The translations under genes and the position numbers were made by a program. Positions 62,704 through 64,000 of a DNA stretch of 64,000 nt are shown here, one piece after another. Location: the NCBI GenBank assembly GCA_030524105.1, contig JAUNHE010000007.1, positions 62,001-126,000 on the forward strand. Reading direction: 5' to 3'. A model generated the notes under the pieces. That model searched no databases. It was not told the DNA's origin and saw only the letters and a list, made by a program, of their open reading frames with translations. The stretch comes from Rothia sp. (in: high G+C Gram-positive bacteria). GTDB taxonomy: Bacteria > Actinomycetota > Actinomycetes > Actinomycetales > Micrococcaceae. Each line of letters begins with the position of its first letter. Position 1 is the stretch's first letter.

Positions 62704-64000
62704 ATGCCTGAGCTAAGGTCACGCACGTCAACACACGGACGAAATATGGCCGGTGCCCGTGCCCTTTGGCGGGCAACCGGGATGGGAGATGAGGATTTTG
62801 GCAAACCCATTATTGCAGTCGCCAACTCCTTTACCCAGTTTGTGCCCGGGCACGTCCACCTCAAAGACATGGGCCAGCTCGTTGCTCAGTCTATTAGCCA
62901 GGCCGGCGGTGTAGCCAAAGAGTTTAATACCATCGCGGTTGATGACGGCATTGCCATGGGCCACGACGGTATGCTCTACTCCCTGCCCTCCCGGGACCTC
63001 ATTGCCGACTCGGTAGAGTACATGGTTAACGCCCACCGCGCTGACGCCCTGGTCTGCATTTCTAACTGCGATAAAATCACTCCCGGCATGCTACTGGCTG
63101 CTATGCGGCTGAACATACCCACCATCTTTGTTTCCGGAGGCCCCATGGAATCCGGAGAAGGCATCGAGGGCATCGTAGAGCACCGGCTTGACCTGGTGGA
63201 CGCTATGGTCATGGCTGTTGATGACTCCGTCTCTGACCAAACCCTGGCCCAGATAGAAAAAAATGCTTGCCCCACCTGCGGGTCTTGCGCCGGCATGTTT
63301 ACCGCCAACTCCATGAACTGCCTTAACGAAGCTATTGGTTTGGCCCTGCCCGGCAACGGAACAACCTTAGCAACCCAGCTGGCCCGCAAAAGCCTCTTTG
63401 AGCAGGCCGGTAAAACCATTGTGGAACTCGCCAACCGCTACTACGGCCAGGACGACCAGTCGGTACTGCCGCGCTCTATCGCCAGCAAAGAAGCCTTTGA
63501 AAATGCCATGGCCCTTGACGTAGCCATGGGAGGATCCACCAATACGGTGCTGCACATCCTAGCTATTGCCCACGAGGCTCAGGTAGATTTCACCCTGGCC
63601 GACATCGATAGCATCTCCCGGCGAGTACCCTGCCTAGCTAAGGTAGCACCCAACTCCACCACCTACCATATTGAGCACGTTCACCGGGCCGGGGGTATCC
63701 CGGCCCTGCTGGGGGAGCTAGACCGGGCCGGCCTGCTCAATAGGGGGGTGCACTCAGTGCACTCGCCCTCCCTAGAACAGTGGCTAAGAACCTGGGATGT
63801 CCGCTCCGGCTACGCCAGCCAGCAAGCCATCGAACTTTTTAAAGCTGCCCCGGGCGGGGTGCGCACCACCCAGGCTTTCTCAACAGCCAACACCTACGAA
63901 TCCCTAGAGACCGACGCAGAAAAAGGCTGTATCCGCTCAGTAGCCCACGCCTACACTGCCGATGGGGGACTGGCCGTGCTACGGGGTAACCTGGCCCCCG
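62704..64000 (+). CDS. ilvD: Dihydroxy-acid dehydratase, N-terminal two thirds
   Basis: The frame from ATG 62704 (GGAGAAGGA upstream) is open to the window edge, 432 residues of about 610. [32 protein letters not shown], the Fe-S and substrate segments [12 protein letters not shown] and [19 protein letters not shown], and LALPGNGT are standard IlvD/Edd. It dehydrates dihydroxy-isovalerate and dihydroxy-methylvalerate in valine and isoleucine synthesis. The C-terminus is outside the window. No attenuator or T-box was recognised in the 125 bp upstream. Confidence 0.95.
   Translation, partial: MPELRSRTSTHGRNMAGARALWRATGMGDEDFGKPIIAVANSFTQFVPGHVHLKDMGQLVAQSISQAGGVAKEFNTIAVDDGIAMGHDGMLYSLPSRDLIADSVEYMVNAHRADALVCISNCDKITPGMLLAAMRLNIPTIFVSGGPMESGEGIEGIVEHRLDLVDAMVMAVDDSVSDQTLAQIEKNACPTCGSCAGMFTANSMNCLNEAIGLALPGNGTTLATQLARKSLFEQAGKTIVELANRYYGQDDQSVLPRSIASKEAFENAMALDVAMGGSTNTVLHILAIAHEAQVDFTLADIDSISRRVPCLAKVAPNSTTYHIEHVHRAGGIPALLGELDRAGLLNRGVHSVHSPSLEQWLRTWDVRSGYASQQAIELFKAAPGGVRTTQAFSTANTYESLETDAEKGCIRSVAHAYTADGGLAVLRGNLAP

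Noticed and set aside
1-64000. tRNA, rRNA, CRISPR arrays, T-box or other riboswitches
   Set aside because: No regularly spaced repeats, cloverleaf-like sequences or known riboswitch cores were recognised by eye; a covariance-model scan would be decisive.

Overview
The window looks like a chromosome segment from a Gram-positive actinobacterium. The evidence is frequent GTG and TTG starts with purine-rich ribosome sites, twin-arginine and lipobox exports, LGFP cell-wall repeats, a GT87 polyprenol-mannose transferase, and N-terminal W-x-P-D-P modules. Moderate GC and this gene mix would suit Micrococcaceae such as Rothia, but that is inference; there is no rRNA or marker gene that fixes the genus.

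Layout. 1-4700: start of an M13 peptidase, a DHA2 drug exporter, a small membrane protein, an aldo/keto reductase and an exported intradiol dioxygenase. 4881-11852: a TPP 2-oxoacid decarboxylase, a sodium:solute symporter, a ureohydrolase and a PLP aminotransferase, which together suggest guanidino-compound (2-ketoarginine/4-guanidinobutyrate) metabolism. 11877-17078: a thiostrepton-resistance-type 23S rRNA methyltransferase, a glycerophosphodiesterase, a YceI protein and a membrane-fused copper nitrite reductase. 17424-31273: envelope proteins, GT87 transferase, CPBP protease, M18 aminopeptidase, a CorA transporter broken by an in-frame TAG, a pyruvyl-transferase-like protein and purA.

31676-39504: a large secreted subtilase whose 3' end (62 bp) is repeated 4.4 kb downstream. 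Between the copies lies a strikingly AT-rich foreign island: ABC ATPase, FtsX-like permease, JmjC/cupin oxygenase and MFS exporter. The permease and oxygenase genes are each split by an apparent one-base frameshift in or beside a homopolymer. 39530-42277: DUF4870, nadE, a small RelA/SpoT-type synthetase and a membrane protein. 42786-47160: a complete ugpAEBC-type glycerol-3-phosphate ABC importer.

47322-55262 is the most interesting region. At first sight it is a histidine-utilisation cluster (urocanase-like and HAL-like genes). However, the HAL-like protein lacks the Ala-Ser-Gly triad needed to make the MIO cofactor, the gene between the two belongs to the DUF917/S-methyl-thiohydantoin desulfurase family, and the genes that follow encode a complete OpuC-type importer for trimethylammonium compounds. 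The set fits uptake of a histidine betaine such as ergothioneine (or S-methyl-ergothioneine), trimethylamine elimination, hydration, and desulfurisation of a thiohydantoin. This is an inference from gene families and one clear motif change; hydantoinase and carbamoylase genes are not in the window.

55346-64000: a treR-treC-treB trehalose PTS operon (minus strand), a secreted subtilase with LGFP repeats, and the first two thirds of ilvD. No tRNA, rRNA, CRISPR array, transposase or integrase was recognised.
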